A DNA stretch of 64,000 bases from assembly GCF_020685205.1 (NCBI RefSeq), contig NZ_JAJERB010000003.1, positions 652,893-716,892 on the forward strand, read 5' to 3'. Each line of letters begins with the position of its first letter. Within the stretch, counting starts at the first letter, position 1. The translations under genes and the position numbers were made by a program. This DNA comes from Hymenobacter translucens. GTDB lineage: Bacteria > Bacteroidota > Bacteroidia > Cytophagales > Hymenobacteraceae. The notes under the pieces were generated by a model that was given only the letters and a program-made list of their open reading frames with translations, searched no databases and had not been told where the DNA came from. Below are positions 8,457-16,660 of this stretch, one piece after another.

Positions 8457-10694
8457 CTACTCCGGAGCTTCGTCGGTATTGGCGGGGCGCTTCTTGTTGA
8501 TGGACACCATCACGCCCACGAACACCAAGCGCGGCGCGGAGGGCAGCACGGCCACGCTGGCGTACTTGCCGTCGGCCCCGGGCGTGGGCGCGTAGCGGTG
8601 GCCGAACACGTTCTGCCGGCCCAGCACGTTGGAGCACGACACGTGCACGATGGTGAAGTTTTTCCACAGCGTGGTCACGTAGCTGGCGTTCAGGCTGACG
8701 TCCTGGAAGCTGGGCAGGCGGCCCTGGTTGTAGCCGGCCCGGTTGGGGTCGTGGTAGGCGCGCGGACTGTTGTAGGTGTAGGTCGCGCCGAACAGCGTGT
8801 GCAGGCGGGGCACCCAGTACTTGCCGACCACGCTCAGGTTGTGGCGGGCGGCAAAGGTGGGCACGGCCCGCACCGGGTCGAGGTGCTGTTGCCGCCGGGT
8901 GTCCAGAAAGCCGTAGCTGATCCAGTAGTCGCCGTTTTTCACCGTCTTCTTGTCCCGCCACAGCACGTCCACGCCCCGGGCGTAGCCGCTGCCCCCGCTC
9001 CGGTAGCTGGCCGGGTCGTAGGGCGTCAGGGCGCTGGCGGGCGGGCTCACGTCGAAGCGCACGAGCTGGGCGTAGCTTTTGGCGTAGGCTTCCAGGCGCA
9101 GCGTGCGGTTGTCGTGGCTGCGCAGGTAGGTGAGCTGCACGTGCTGGGCTTGCTCAAACCGGAGCTGTCCGGGATGAGCGGCGCGCAGCAGAATGTCGGT
9201 GCCGGGCGTCTGATAGAAATAGCCCCAGGCCCCGGAAAGCTGGTTTTGCTCGTTTAGCTGATATGCCAGGGCCAGGCGGGGCGCCACGTTCCAGCGGCCG
9301 AGCACGGCCGAGTACTCGGCCCGCCCCCCTACCCGGCCTACGAGCTGGTTGCTGAAGGAGATGTCGGACTCGGCAAAGCCGGCCAGGCGCTGCTCCCCGA
9401 ACTGAAACACCGTGTCGCGCGGCACGGCCAGGTAGCGCTGCTCGTTGCCCTGCGCCAGACCTTCAAGACCCAGCTTCAGGTTCCAGTAGGCGCTGGCCGA
9501 GTCGTTGATAAGCACCAGCCGGCCCACAACCGACTGCTCCAGGTCCCGGCGGGTCTGCTCCCGACCGGCTCCCGACTGCGCATCGCAGGTCGTCACGCTG
9601 GCCGACTGCACGTCGCGGGTGGCGGCCACGCCACTCTGCACCGACCAGCCCCGGTAGAGCGGGCTGCGGAAGGTGGCATTCAGGTAAGCATTGCGGGAAA
9701 GCAGGGCCACGGGCAGGTTGGCGGAGGACCCCGCTTCGGCCTGACGGGCCCCGATGCGCTGCTGCGTTACGGCGCCGTAGGTTTTGAGCATGCCCATGTC
9801 GCCGGTTTTCTGCCGGAAGGCCACCGACCCGCCCACCGTCTCAAATCCGGTCAGCATACGCTGGGACACCAGCCCGATGTAGGGCCGCATGTTGGTGTAG
9901 TCGCCCGTTACGGCCACCGAGGACCGCTCGTAGCGCTGCTGGTGCGACAAGCTCAGCATACCCAGGGAGAAAACGGAGATGCCCGTCTGCGTTTCCTCCA
10001 CCAGATCCGAGGAGTTCAGGGCCACGATGGCCGACAGCGCCTGTCCGTACTCGGCCGAGTAGCCCCCGGTGCTGAAAGCCATGCCCTTGAACAGCATCGG
10101 CGAAAACCGCCCCCGGGCCGGCATGCCCGACACCGTAGCGTTGTAGGGCGACTGCAGCGGCACGCCGTCGAGGTACTGCCGGGTTTCGCCGGCGGCCCCG
10201 CCCCGCACGAACAGCTTGCCTTCCTCCCCGTTGCGCGTGGTGCCCGGCATGGTGTTGAACGCCCCGGCCACGTCGGCCGAAGCCCCGGCCGTCGTGACCA
10301 CGTCGCGGGCGTTGAACACGGTGCTGCGCCGACTGTCGCTGGCCTCGAACGTGCCGGAGGTGATGACCACATCGCCCAGCTGGTTGCGCACGGGCTTCAG
10401 CACCAGGGCCAGGTGCCGGGCGGTGCCGTTAAGCTCCACGGGCTGCTCCAGGGGCTGGAAGCCCAGCAGCGTCACGACCAGCGGCAGGGTGCCGGTCTGC
10501 CGGGTGCTGAACCGAAACCGGCCGAGCGTATCGGTGCTGGCCCCGTCGAACGTGGTTTTCAGGAACACGTTCACGCCTGGCAGCGGGTGGCCCGCGGCGT
10601 CGCGCACGGTGCCGCTGAGCGTAGTGGAGGTTTGGGCGGCGGCGGGCCGCAGGGCCGTCAGCGCCAGCAGCAGGGAAAGGAAAAGGTGTTTCAT
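8457..10694 (-). CDS. TonB-dependent receptor with N-terminal CarboxypepD_reg-like domain
   Basis: A 745-residue outer-membrane receptor. It has a signal peptide (MKHLFLSLLLALT...AAAQ), then a carboxypeptidase-regulatory-like domain (about 20-105; GTVRDAAGHPLPGVNVFLK), a plug domain (about 115-230; GTFEASDSRRS, NTMPGTTRNGEEGKLFVRGG) and a C-terminal beta barrel. It imports a substrate across the outer membrane using TonB energy. No SusD partner gene is adjacent, so it is not a standard polysaccharide utilisation locus; an iron chelator, vitamin or peptide is equally possible. The ATG at 10694 is chosen because it begins the signal peptide. The promoter module upstream is shared with the downstream TPR-like gene. 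Confidence 0.92.
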   Translation of the reverse strand: MKHLFLSLLLALTALRPAAAQTSTTLSGTVRDAAGHPLPGVNVFLKTTFDGASTDTLGRFRFSTRQTGTLPLVVTLLGFQPLEQPVELNGTARHLALVLKPVRNQLGDVVITSGTFEASDSRRSTVFNARDVVTTAGASADVAGAFNTMPGTTRNGEEGKLFVRGGAAGETRQYLDGVPLQSPYNATVSGMPARGRFSPMLFKGMAFSTGGYSAEYGQALSAIVALNSSDLVEETQTGISVFSLGMLSLSHQQRYERSSVAVTGDYTNMRPYIGLVSQRMLTGFETVGGSVAFRQKTGDMGMLKTYGAVTQQRIGARQAEAGSSANLPVALLSRNAYLNATFRSPLYRGWSVQSGVAATRDVQSASVTTCDAQSGAGREQTRRDLEQSVVGRLVLINDSASAYWNLKLGLEGLAQGNEQRYLAVPRDTVFQFGEQRLAGFAESDISFSNQLVGRVGGRAEYSAVLGRWNVAPRLALAYQLNEQNQLSGAWGYFYQTPGTDILLRAAHPGQLRFEQAQHVQLTYLRSHDNRTLRLEAYAKSYAQLVRFDVSPPASALTPYDPASYRSGGSGYARGVDVLWRDKKTVKNGDYWISYGFLDTRRQQHLDPVRAVPTFAARHNLSVVGKYWVPRLHTLFGATYTYNSPRAYHDPNRAGYNQGRLPSFQDVSLNASYVTTLWKNFTIVHVSCSNVLGRQNVFGHRYAPTPGADGKYASVAVLPSAPRLVFVGVMVSINKKRPANTDEAPE

Positions 10695-10709
10695 CGGGGT
10701 AGCAGCGAA

Positions 10710-10789
10710 GTGATGATCAAAAGTCACCGGCTGCCGCCCGCGCTGAAACTAAAGGTTGCCGAACCGTCGGATCAGGAGGATGAAGTGTA
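10710..10789 (-). promoter_or_regulatory. promoter module copy A (upstream of TonB-dependent receptor)
   Basis: The conserved 37-base box occupies 10753-10789. A 27-base spacer separates it from a minus-strand GACTTTTG box (10718-10725), and ATCATCAC follows. The same order occurs at 8369-8449. This suggests a common transcription factor for the receptor and the TPR-like gene. Confidence 0.7.
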
Positions 10790-10816
10790 AAGTCGTCCGA
10801 GCGTGGCGGCCGCCCG

Positions 10817-10824
10817 TACCTTTG
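10817..10824 (+). promoter_or_regulatory. -7 box for elaA
   Basis: TACCTTTG matches the TAnnTTTG consensus exactly and lies 25 bases before the ATG at 10850. Confidence 0.65.
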
Positions 10825-10849
10825 CCGGCCTCACGCAAACCCTGCCGCC

Positions 10850-11299
10850 ATGCCGCTTACCTGGACTACCAAACCTTACTCCGACCTTACCGTGCCCGAG
10901 CTCTACGCCCTGCTGCAGCTGCGCAGTGAGGTGTTTGTGGTGGAGCAGACCTGCGCTTTTCAGGATATGGACGGGCTCGACGAAAAGGCCGACCACCTGC
11001 TGGGCTACGCGGAAACCGGGCAACTGGCTGCCTATGCCCGCCTGTTCGGCCCGGGGCTGAGCTACGGGCAGGTCAGCATCGGCCGGGTCGTGACGAGTCC
11101 GGCGTTCCGGCGGTTCGGCTACGGGCGGGAGCTGCTGCGCCGTTCCCTGGCGGAGTGCGAGCGGCTGTATGGCGCCCAGCCCATCAAAATCGGGGCCCAG
11201 CTGTACCTGAAGGCTTTTTACGAAAGCTTCGGCTTTGCTCAGCTCGGGGAAGGCTACCTGGAAGACGGCATTCCCCACATCTACATGCTGCGGGCCTGA
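10850..11299 (+). CDS. elaA: ElaA-family GNAT acetyltransferase
   Basis: A 149-residue cytoplasmic protein spanning one GNAT domain. The start LYALLQLRSEVFVVEQ and the QDMDGLDEKADHLLG segment are typical of ElaA, and the acetyl-CoA binding loop is RRFGYGRELLRRS, a variant of Q/RxxGxG/A. The C-terminus IPHIYM is also the usual ElaA ending. The acceptor substrate is unknown. A consensus -7 box lies 25 bases upstream, and the gene is divergent from the TonB-dependent receptor. Confidence 0.9.
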   Translation: MPLTWTTKPYSDLTVPELYALLQLRSEVFVVEQTCAFQDMDGLDEKADHLLGYAETGQLAAYARLFGPGLSYGQVSIGRVVTSPAFRRFGYGRELLRRSLAECERLYGAQPIKIGAQLYLKAFYESFGFAQLGEGYLEDGIPHIYMLRA

Positions 11300-11367
11300 C
11301 CTCCGCCCCGGTTCCGGCCGGCCTATCTTTCGTTGTGCTTACAACTTCCTTTATCCGGCTACCAGCT

Positions 11368-12042
11368 ATGCCTGCTTTGATACTTCGCCTGGGCAGTGCC
11401 GCCGCCCTTTTGCTGCTCGGCGCAACTTCCCTCCTGGCCCAAACCGCGGATCCGGCCCCAAGTGGCTCCCGTACGACGATAACGCGCCGGGCGGTGGGCC
11501 CACGCTATACCAACGATAAAATCGATGCCTTCGTGGACGGGCACCCGACTTCAGCCAACGTGCTGGGCTTGTTCAAGCCCGAGGAAATCGTGATGACCTC
11601 GCCCCGCTCGGCAAACCAGAGCATGGAGCGGATGACCATGAAGATTGAGGTCAAGGACAAGAGCCACGTCATGCTGCGCTACTTTGCCAACAAGGCCCGC
11701 CTGTATTACAAAGGCAAGTACTACGACCACAACGTTATTCCCGGCATCAACTCCGCCCGGGTCGACCGGCTCAAATATGTCGCCGACGAAGCGCTGGGCG
11801 ACTACGTGGAGGTGATTCTGTACGGGGAAGAGTACGTGGCCAGCAGGCCCCATGCGTTTCGGGCGCCGGGCGGTAAAATCCAGTACTACGACGTGGACGG
11901 CACGCTCTATTCGCTCCAGGAGTTTAAGGCCCTGCGCCTAAAAGCCGGCGGCACCCGCACCCTGATTTCGGGCAAGGAAGCCGCCGACAAGTACGGAAAC
12001 CCGAAGTACGCCACGGGCGTGATGGTCATCAAAACCAGATAG
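11368..12042 (+). CDS. secreted protein of unknown function
   Basis: A 224-residue protein with a clear signal peptide from the ATG at 11368, cleaved near SLLAQ. The middle part contains a repeated alternation of charged and aromatic residues (SHVMLRYFANKARLYYKGKYY) and the end GKEAADKYGNPKYATGVMVI resembles the short motif often seen before TonB-box or plug-like domains in Bacteroidota proteins, but no plug or barrel follows. A TATCTTTC box (11324-11331) lies 36 bases upstream. It is not otherwise recognised; the periplasm or outer membrane is the likely location. Confidence 0.75.
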   Translation: MPALILRLGSAAALLLLGATSLLAQTADPAPSGSRTTITRRAVGPRYTNDKIDAFVDGHPTSANVLGLFKPEEIVMTSPRSANQSMERMTMKIEVKDKSHVMLRYFANKARLYYKGKYYDHNVIPGINSARVDRLKYVADEALGDYVEVILYGEEYVASRPHAFRAPGGKIQYYDVDGTLYSLQEFKALRLKAGGTRTLISGKEAADKYGNPKYATGVMVIKTR

Positions 12043-12059
12043 CCCGGCTGCTTCTGAGT

Positions 12060-12614
12060 CTAGGGACGAACGGGGACGGGAAACTTCACAAACATCCGCT
12101 GAATGCCTTCGTCGATGCGCTGGGCCACTTTTTCGGGGTCCTTCGACAGCGTGCTGCTGGCCACGCCCTGCCACACCCGCTCGTTGCGGGCGGCATCCAC
12201 TACCTCCACCGTGGCGGTGCCTTCCTCGTAGCGGCCTACCACCACATCCTCGCTTTTCCAGTGGTAGTTGCGCTGCCCCATGTAGCGGGGCGCGTCCTGG
12301 AAGTTGGTTTGGCGGGTCTGGACCCGCTCCTGGGTTACCACCCCGATGTTCACCCACAGGTCGGGCTTCTCGGAACGGCGGTAGCCCCGGCTTTCCAGCT
12401 CCCGGCTCACGGCCGCCTTGAGCTCGTCGATGCCGGTGCCGGGAGCCAGGTAAAAGGCCTCGTTGCGGGCGGCGGCATCCATAAAGTTGTAGGTGCGGTA
12501 GGCGGTGAAGTCAACCCCCGGCGCCTGCTCCGCCGACTTCACACGCACTGGCGAGCAGGCCGCCGCCAGGGCCAGCAGCAGGAACAAAAAAGACGTTTTC
12601 ACAGGATTTAGCAT
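12060..12614 (-). CDS. DUF4136 lipoprotein
   Basis: A 184-residue lipoprotein. The signal peptide ends in the lipobox LAAAC at about residue 20, so the mature protein should be anchored in the outer or inner membrane. The rest fits DUF4136: VDFTAYRTYNFMD near the start, KPDLWVNIGVV in the middle and VEVVDAARNERVWQGVA toward the end. The family function is unknown. It is convergent with the upstream secreted protein, 17 bases apart. Confidence 0.88.
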   Translation of the reverse strand: MLNPVKTSFLFLLLALAAACSPVRVKSAEQAPGVDFTAYRTYNFMDAAARNEAFYLAPGTGIDELKAAVSRELESRGYRRSEKPDLWVNIGVVTQERVQTRQTNFQDAPRYMGQRNYHWKSEDVVVGRYEEGTATVEVVDAARNERVWQGVASSTLSKDPEKVAQRIDEGIQRMFVKFPVPVRP

Positions 12615-12726
12615 TGCAGTATCAGGTTAGATAAGGAGGATAGCCGGACGGGTCATTTGCAGAACTGCCGCTGCCGCGTACGATCCATACGCAACAGCGG
12701 CAGCTGGGTAGTGGTGCCCGGATCGG

Positions 12727-13167
12727 CTAATCGTTGTTGCCGGTGGCGCCTTCGTCGGTGAAGTTTTTCTCGCTTTTGGGGGTGGACTGGGTGCTTTCGG
12801 CTACCTCGTTGGTGAGGGCTACGTCTACCTTCGGCCCGCCTTTCGTCCCCGGACGGCCCTTGTCGGCCGATGCCGGGCTCTTGGCCGGCGTAGTGGTCCG
12901 GCCGTTGCCGCCCTCATTGCCGCCTTGGAACGGCCAGCTTTTCTTGCGGTAGCTGAGCACGGCCGCTCCGCCGAGCACGGCCAGGGAGGCTCCGACCAGA
13001 ATCTTGGTCGTGTTGCCGGATTTCGACTTGCGGGCCTTCGTATCGATGTTTCCGGCCGTCGGCGTGGCCGGGCTGCCGGTTTCGTAATTGTCGGCGTTGG
13101 CGTGGCTGCCGTAGCTGGCCCCGCTGGCGTAGGGGTTTCCTTTCTTGTTTTTCATGAGGTTGTGCAT
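12727..13167 (-). CDS. small single-TM protein with disordered ends
   Basis: A 146-residue protein from the ATG at 13167; an ATG at 13155 is an alternative. The first 60 residues are polar and Gly/Asn/Ser/Thr-rich, one hydrophobic segment follows (TKILVGASLAVLGGAAVLSY), and the last 75 residues are again polar and low in complexity with many Lys, Thr, Gly and Pro. It looks like a small membrane-anchored protein, perhaps stress-related by analogy with YtxH-like layouts. No domain is recognised. Confidence 0.65.
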   Translation of the reverse strand: MHNLMKNKKGNPYASGASYGSHANADNYETGSPATPTAGNIDTKARKSKSGNTTKILVGASLAVLGGAAVLSYRKKSWPFQGGNEGGNGRTTTPAKSPASADKGRPGTKGGPKVDVALTNEVAESTQSTPKSEKNFTDEGATGNND

Positions 13168-13381
13168 TAGTAGAAAAGCGTTCCGGTCTGCAAGGAATAC
13201 CACAAGGCTGAGGTCGGAATCAGGCAGCTTGCCCGGGCATCAGACGCTGCAGCCGGCTTTTTTCTAAACGGTCATTGCCCGGGCTGGTTACAGAAAATGA
13301 GGGCGCCGCTAAGCCACCCCCGGGGCTCGGGTCAACTTCCCGTCCCACAGGTTCGCCATCGGTTCCAGCAACTGCGCGGAC

Positions 13382-14323
13382 TTACTGCACCGGCCGGCTG
13401 GCCAGCACTTCCTGCACCAGCGTCCAGCGGATGGCGGGGTAGCGGGCGTTGTCGAGGGGCGCCAGCTTGGGCAGGCCGGTAAACATGTTGTGCAGGTACT
13501 GCATGCCCTGCCAGGGCGGAAACACGTCGTCGCTCTTGGGCATCACGGCCCGGGTAAACCGGATCATCGCGGCCAGAAACCCCAGCCCGCCGGCCCGCAG
13601 CAGCTTGAACTGTTCGCCGGTGGCGGCGGAAGCCGCGGCCTGCATGTCCCGGATGGTCGCCACTTCGCCGGCCACGCGCAGGTAGCGGGGCGTGGTAGCG
13701 TCCAGGGCCGCGGCTGCGGTAAAGGCAGCCGTATCGGCCGTCGTGGTGAAGTCCAGGGGCTGGTCGGCGCTGCCCCAGTACACGACGCGCTTCAGGTTAA
13801 ACAAAACCACCGGCGCCTGTCCCGTCAGCAGATCCGTGAACATGCCGTTCAGCACCGAGGTAGCCCGGATGGGCGCCTGGTCGAGACGCTGGCTGAATTC
13901 CCGGCGCAGGTCGAGGTTGCGGTTCGAGCCCGGGGCCAGCTTGGTGTAGTCGATGGAGTAGTCGGACGGAATAAAGCGGGGCACCCCGGCGGCCACGGCC
14001 GCGTGGAGCAGCCGGCCCTGGGCTTCCACAATCACGTCGCGCAGGCCCGACAGCGCCGACACCACGCAGGTACCGCCGGCGCAGGCCTTTGTCAGGTCCT
14101 CGACGCTGCCAAAATCCACTTCCACCACCTCAGCCCCGCGCCGGCGCAACCCGTCCGGCTTTGCGCCGGCGCTGCCTTTGCGCACCAGGGCCCGCACCCG
14201 GGCACCGTGGCCAAGCAGCCGCTCGGCAATCTGCCCTCCCAAATCCCCGGTGGCGCCGGCCAGAATGATGAGGGCAGACGCGGCGTCGGGCTGCTGCGGG
14301 TTGGTAGTGGTCTGATCGGCCAA
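13382..14323 (-). CDS. NmrA-like NAD(P)-binding reductase
   Basis: A 313-residue Rossmann-fold protein of the atypical short-chain reductase type (NmrA/isoflavone reductase). The nucleotide motif GATGDLGGQIAERLL occupies about residues 23-37, after a short polar N-terminus, and GVPRFIPSDYSIDYTKL matches the conserved region after the active-site loop. The C-terminus covers the substrate side. The gene seems to use a TTG start, as no ATG or GTG is available nearby upstream. It could be an NAD(P)H-dependent oxidoreductase or a redox sensor; no partner is evident. Confidence 0.85.
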   Translation of the reverse strand: MADQTTTNPQQPDAASALIILAGATGDLGGQIAERLLGHGARVRALVRKGSAGAKPDGLRRRGAEVVEVDFGSVEDLTKACAGGTCVVSALSGLRDVIVEAQGRLLHAAVAAGVPRFIPSDYSIDYTKLAPGSNRNLDLRREFSQRLDQAPIRATSVLNGMFTDLLTGQAPVVLFNLKRVVYWGSADQPLDFTTTADTAAFTAAAALDATTPRYLRVAGEVATIRDMQAAASAATGEQFKLLRAGGLGFLAAMIRFTRAVMPKSDDVFPPWQGMQYLHNMFTGLPKLAPLDNARYPAIRWTLVQEVLASRPVQ

Positions 14324-14492
14324 AGTCGGGGCGTTAGGTTTCCGGAAAAATCCGGTGACCTGTTAAACTCAACCGGAACGTAAAAGTTGGGCCGCCGGCT
14401 GCCGGTGCTCCCGCCCGCCGATGAAAGCGCAGCGCCGGTCGAGACTTTGCCGGCCGCAGTCGGTTAGCGGCGGCCGGGGGCGCGGGAGCTGG

Positions 14493-14500
14493 TATGTTTG
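14493..14500 (+). promoter_or_regulatory. -7 box for TCS 3 operon
   Basis: TATGTTTG matches the TAnnTTTG consensus exactly and includes an in-frame ATG at 14494, which therefore should not be the start. The ATG used is at 14521. Confidence 0.65.
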
Positions 14501-14520
14501 TACTTCGCTTTCCCTTGCTG

Positions 14521-15618
14521 ATGGCAACCTTCAACCTGCGGCGCCATATCACACCGCTGATTCATGTGCTGGTCTGGGGCCTGTTCGGACTCACCCTGAT
14601 TTTGCTTAACCCCCTGCTGGGCCGCATCACCGTGCCGCCCCAGTTCTGGGTTAAGCAGGCCGTGGTGTTTGGGCTCTGGGTGGCGGCTTTCTACTTCACG
14701 GCCCGGGTCAGCGTACCGAATCTGCTGTTTCGGGGCCACAGCGGACGGTTTGTGGTGGTCTTGCTGATTACGGCCGCGGTGGTGGTGATTTTGTCGCAGC
14801 TGCTGGAGGCGGCCCTGAACCTGCGGGCCCTGCTTGACCAGGCCTTTGCGGCGAAAAAGGCGGCCGAGGGCTGGCGCCCGTCCTACCGCGCCGGCGGGGA
14901 AAGTTTGTTCCGGGTTGATATGAAGGGGATGCTGACCATCCTGCTCGTGCTGGGCATCAGCACGGCGGTGTCGGTGGTGCGGAAGTGGCAGCACGACGAC
15001 CAGCGCCGCCAGGAGCTGGAGCAGCAGAAGGTTACCTCCGAGCTGTCGTACCTGAAGGCCCAGATCAACCCGCACTTTTTCTTTAACACGCTCAACAACA
15101 TCTACGCCCTGACGGTCATCGACGGGGAAAAAGCCGGGCAGGCGCTGCACACGCTTTCGCGGATGATGCGCTACGTGCTCTACGAAACCCCGGCCGGCAC
15201 CACGCCCCTGCGCAAGGAGCTGGACTTCGTGCAGGATTACGTAACGCTGATGCAGCTTCGCCTGAGCGATAAAGTCGCCGTCACGTTTGAGCGGCCCGCT
15301 TCCGGCCAGGAAGAGCTGGCGGTGGCGCCCATGCTGCTGCTGCCGTTCGTGGAAAATGCCTTCAAGCACGGCGTCGACGCGGGGCAGCCCAGCTTCGTGT
15401 ACATTGCCGTGCGCCAGCCCGGCCCCCACACCGTAGAGCTGGACGTGCGCAACTCCTTTTTTGGCCCCGAACTGGGCGGCGGGGCCGAAGGGCCGGGCAT
15501 CGGACTGGCCAACACCCGCCGCCGCCTCGAGCTGCTTTACCCGGGCAGCTACCGCCTGCAGGTGGGCGAGCAGCCTGGCACCGGCACCTTCCGGGTTCAC
15601 TTACTGCTGCACGTATGA
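14521..15618 (+). CDS. LytS-family sensor histidine kinase (TCS 3)
   Basis: A 365-residue membrane kinase. Four hydrophobic segments fill about residues 12-155. The linker ELEQQKVTSELSYLKAQ leads to INPHFFFNTLNNIYAL, with the phospho-acceptor His near residue 185. The ATP-binding domain has LLPFVENAFKHG and GIGLANTRRRLELLYPG. It overlaps the following LytTR regulator by four bases, so translation is probably coupled. It is closer to the standard Bacteroidota LytS type than TCS 1 or 2, which share a DPHF motif. Confidence 0.93.
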   Translation: MATFNLRRHITPLIHVLVWGLFGLTLILLNPLLGRITVPPQFWVKQAVVFGLWVAAFYFTARVSVPNLLFRGHSGRFVVVLLITAAVVVILSQLLEAALNLRALLDQAFAAKKAAEGWRPSYRAGGESLFRVDMKGMLTILLVLGISTAVSVVRKWQHDDQRRQELEQQKVTSELSYLKAQINPHFFFNTLNNIYALTVIDGEKAGQALHTLSRMMRYVLYETPAGTTPLRKELDFVQDYVTLMQLRLSDKVAVTFERPASGQEELAVAPMLLLPFVENAFKHGVDAGQPSFVYIAVRQPGPHTVELDVRNSFFGPELGGGAEGPGIGLANTRRRLELLYPGSYRLQVGEQPGTGTFRVHLLLHV

Positions 15619-16349
15619 CCACACTGAAGTGCATTGCCGTGGACGACGAGCCCCTGGCTCTGGGGCTGGTCTGCCAGTTTATCGAGCAGACGCCCTTTCT
15701 GCAGCTGATCGGGCGCTACGCCAGCGCCGTGGAAGCCCTGCAGGGTTTGCACGAGCACCCCGACGTGGACCTGCTGTTCCTGGATATCCAGATGCCCCGG
15801 CTGAGCGGCATGGAACTGGCCCGGCTGCTCGAAAATGGTCAGCCCGGCACCGGCCCCCGGGTAATCTTTACCACTGCCTACCACCAATACGCCCTCGACG
15901 GCTACCGCGTCGATGCGCTGGACTACCTGGTGAAGCCCTTCAACTACCAGGAGTTTCTGCGGGCCGCCACCAAGGCCCGGGCCTACGCCGAACGCACCCT
16001 CCCGCCCGCGGAGCCGGCCCCGGCGGAAGACGACTTTATCTTTCTGAAAGTCGAGTACCAGCTGGTGCGGGTCGAGCTGAGCGACATTCTCTACGTGGAG
16101 GGGCTCAAGGATTACGTGAAGGTGCACCTGCACAGCACCTCCCGCGCCCTGCTCTCGCTCATGAGCCTGAAGGCCATGGAGGAAAAGCTGCCGGCCCGGC
16201 GCTTTCTGCGCGTCCACCGCTCCTTTATCGTAGCCCTCGACAAGATCGAGGCGGTGCGCCGCAACACCGTGCACATCGGCCCGGCGGCCATTACTGTGAG
16301 TGAGCAGTACAAGGAAGCGTTTATGCAGTTCCTGAGCCGCTGGTCCTGA
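15615..16349 (+). CDS. LytTR-family response regulator (TCS 3)
   Basis: A 244-residue receiver plus LytTR protein. The acidic pocket is AVDDEPLAL, the phospho-acceptor is Asp57 in LLFLDIQMPRLSG, and the lysine is in DYLVKPFNY. The LytTR part (about 140-240) contains FIFLKVEYQLVRVEL, DILYVEGLKDYVKVHL and FLRVHRSFIVALDKI. The start codon overlaps the kinase stop, so the two proteins should form a pair. An 11-base hairpin at 16372-16411 follows the stop. Confidence 0.95.
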   Translation: MTTLKCIAVDDEPLALGLVCQFIEQTPFLQLIGRYASAVEALQGLHEHPDVDLLFLDIQMPRLSGMELARLLENGQPGTGPRVIFTTAYHQYALDGYRVDALDYLVKPFNYQEFLRAATKARAYAERTLPPAEPAPAEDDFIFLKVEYQLVRVELSDILYVEGLKDYVKVHLHSTSRALLSLMSLKAMEEKLPARRFLRVHRSFIVALDKIEAVRRNTVHIGPAAITVSEQYKEAFMQFLSRWS

Positions 16350-16660
16350 CCCGCCCAGGAGCCGGCCGCCTTGCGGAACGCGTTGGGGTTGGCCCGGGTG
16401 CGTTCCGCAACGACCTTGCAGCGGCCCGTCAGTCCCCTCCCGTACCAGCGCCGGGGCCGACGCAGTTTCTTTTAGCCGACCGGCTGCGTAGATATACGGA
16501 AAATGCGGATCCGGCTGCCCGTTTTTGTCGTGCGCGGGGCCTGTCTGGCCGTTTTAGCCCCGCATCCGACAATTAATTTTAAAAAAGATACGTATTGCCC
16601 TCCACCCGTCGGGTACCGATGGGCCCGCCTCGAGTGCGGGGTATTCTAGCTTTTGTGCCT
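16350..16660. other. intergenic stretch between TCS 3 and TCS 4
   Basis: Apart from the hairpin at 16372-16411, this holds the promoter of the TCS 4 kinase. An AT-rich patch (16570-16592) and a TAGCTTTT box (16648-16655) close to the ATG are the only candidate elements. I see no gene. Confidence 0.5.
16372..16411 (+). terminator. hairpin after TCS 3 regulator, no T run
   Basis: TTGCGGAACGC (16372-16382) pairs with GCGTTCCGCAA (16401-16411) over an 18-base loop. There is no T run, so it may be a weak or factor-dependent terminator, or an mRNA-stabilising stem. Confidence 0.45.
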
